Shown: in pieces, positions 5,317-6,238 of the stretch
Position numbering within the stretch: the first letter of the stretch is position 1
How the letters are laid out: the number at the start of each line of letters is the position of its first letter
Made by a program: the position numbers and the translations under genes
The notes under the pieces: generated by a model
Told to the model about the DNA's origin: nothing
The model's database searches: none
Seen by the model: the letters and a program-made list of their open reading frames with translations, nothing else
Assembly: GCA_025964055.1 (NCBI GenBank)
Contig: JAOPZP010000156.1
Coordinates: 1-6,238, forward strand
Direction of reading: 5' to 3'
Length of the DNA stretch: 6,238 nt
DNA from: Conexibacter sp.
GTDB taxonomy: Bacteria > Actinomycetota > Thermoleophilia > Solirubrobacterales > Solirubrobacteraceae

Positions 5317-6238
5317 CTCTCTCCGGTCGCGCATTGGGCTCCACGTCGACGGCCGCGAGCAGGAGGCCGCCGGCGGCGGCACCTTCGAGCTCCGCAATCC
5401 CGCCACGGGGGCGCTCCTCGCCGTGGTCGCCGCCGCCACGGCCGTCGACGTCGACCGTGCCGTCGACGCCGGGCGGCGCGCGTTCGAGGACGGCCGCTGG
5501 GCGAGCCGTGCCCCGGCCGAGCGCCACCGCATCCTCATGACCGCCGCCGCGCTGCTCCGCGACCGCGTGCCCGAGCTCGCGCGGTGGGAGACGCTGCAGA
5601 TCGGCCGGCCGCTGCGCGAGATGCGCGCCCAGCTCGCTCGCGTCCCGGAGTGGCTGGAGTACTTCGGCGCCGTCGCCCACACCAGCGAGGGCGCCCTCCC
5701 CCAGTTCGGCAGCAGCCACGTGAACCTCGTGACGCACCGCCCCCTCGGCGTGGTGGGGCTGATCACGCCGTGGAACCACCCGCTGCTCATCACCATGAAG
5801 AAGCTCGGGGCCGCTCTGGCGGCAGGCAACTCCCTCGTGATCAAGCCGTCGGAGCTCGGCCCGGCCGTGCCGCTGGAGCTGGCGCGGATCCTCGAAGATG
5901 CCGGCGTGCCCCCTGGCGTCGTCAACGTCGTACCGGGCCTCGCCGAGGCGGGCCGCGCGCTGAGCGAGCACCGCGGCATCGACCGCATCGACGTCACGGG
6001 CGGCACGGAGACCGGCCGCGCGGTCGCCGCGGCGGCGGGCCGCAACCTCATCCCGGTGGCCGCCGAGCTCGGCGGCAAGGGCGCCGTGATCGTGCTGGAG
6101 GACGCCGACCCGGACGTCGCGGCGGCCGGCGCGCTCTTCGCGGGCTTCATCGCCACGGGCCAGACGTGCGTGCAGGGCAGCCGGCTGTTGGTGCACGCGA
6201 GCCTCTTCGACGCGGTCGTCGAACGGCTGGCCGACCGC
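5306..6238 (+). CDS. NAD(P)-dependent aldehyde dehydrogenase, 3'-truncated by the window edge
   Basis: ALDH-superfamily enzyme oxidising an aldehyde to the carboxylate with NAD(P)+, presumably cytosolic. The 311 residues present cover the coenzyme domain and the start of the catalytic domain; roughly 170-190 residues remain outside the window if the usual length of 480-500 applies. Motifs in order: LRNPATGALLAVV (29-41); LGVVGLITPWNHPL with the oxyanion Asn157; LAAGNSLVIKPSEL with cofactor Lys180; GVPPGVVNVVPG; the cofactor-loop VTGGTETGR (230-238; many members have TGST); AAELGGK with general base Glu254; and GQTCVQGSRLLV with nucleophile Cys288. All expected catalytic residues are thus present. 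The start ATG 5306 is followed by the expected N-terminal arm; it lacks a Shine-Dalgarno sequence but has a TANNNT hexamer 7 nt upstream. It is divergent from the asparaginase-family gene, 26 bp apart. It resembles broad betaine/amino-/alkyl-aldehyde dehydrogenases; the actual aldehyde cannot be named. Confidence 0.94.
   Translation, partial: MQDSSLRSRIGLHVDGREQEAAGGGTFELRNPATGALLAVVAAATAVDVDRAVDAGRRAFEDGRWASRAPAERHRILMTAAALLRDRVPELARWETLQIGRPLREMRAQLARVPEWLEYFGAVAHTSEGALPQFGSSHVNLVTHRPLGVVGLITPWNHPLLITMKKLGAALAAGNSLVIKPSELGPAVPLELARILEDAGVPPGVVNVVPGLAEAGRALSEHRGIDRIDVTGGTETGRAVAAAAGRNLIPVAAELGGKGAVIVLEDADPDVAAAGALFAGFIATGQTCVQGSRLLVHASLFDAVVERLADR

Noticed and set aside
4982..6196. A 404-codon minus-strand open frame across the divergent promoter and the aldehyde dehydrogenase
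   Set aside because: It is antisense to a dehydrogenase with all its catalytic motifs in place; the translation is compositionally biased and motif-free.

Overview
The window is strongly GC-rich. Its reading frames carry G or C at nearly every third codon position, start codons include GTG, and clear Shine-Dalgarno sequences are scarce. Together with the protein style (an actinobacterial-type asparaginase, a CHASE/PAS/GAF NarL-type histidine kinase, a lipoprotein sugar-type binding protein), this suggests a high-GC actinomycete. A soil Thermoleophilia/Solirubrobacterales-like organism is plausible, but that is an inference from style only.

Layout from left to right: (1) the 3' part of a classical short-chain dehydrogenase/reductase (SDR, + strand, 5' end outside the window). 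(2) A type-1 periplasmic-binding-protein lipoprotein (+), starting inside the SDR stop codon (GTGA overlap), so the two are very probably co-transcribed and translationally coupled. (3) On the minus strand, a 771-residue membrane sensor histidine kinase meeting the binding protein tail to tail; the two stop codons lie in one CTAG, a 4-base overlap. (4) An asparaginase-family amidohydrolase (-), 63 bp upstream of the kinase on the same strand and possibly co-transcribed with it. (5) A divergent NAD(P)-dependent aldehyde dehydrogenase (+), running off the right edge. No intergenic stretch exceeds 70 bp, and I see no rRNA, tRNA, CRISPR array, insertion sequence or strong intrinsic terminator.

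How the genes work together is only partly visible. The SDR and aldehyde dehydrogenase are oxidoreductases of the kind used in alcohol/aldehyde catabolism. The binding protein would capture a small ligand, often a sugar or related compound, outside the membrane, but no permease or ATPase accompanies it here. The kinase has an extracellular CHASE-type sensor and no response regulator in the window. No single pathway can be assigned.

The most interesting non-coding signal is the 26-bp gap between the divergent asparaginase and aldehyde dehydrogenase genes. It is a locally AT-richer patch centred on a GTATAC palindrome. Two back-to-back TANNNT hexamers, one per strand, abut at its centre, and each ends exactly 7 nt before an ATG. 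This looks like a symmetric bidirectional promoter producing two leaderless mRNAs, with a further dyad (CTATC-N8-GATAG) over the dehydrogenase start codon that could be an operator.
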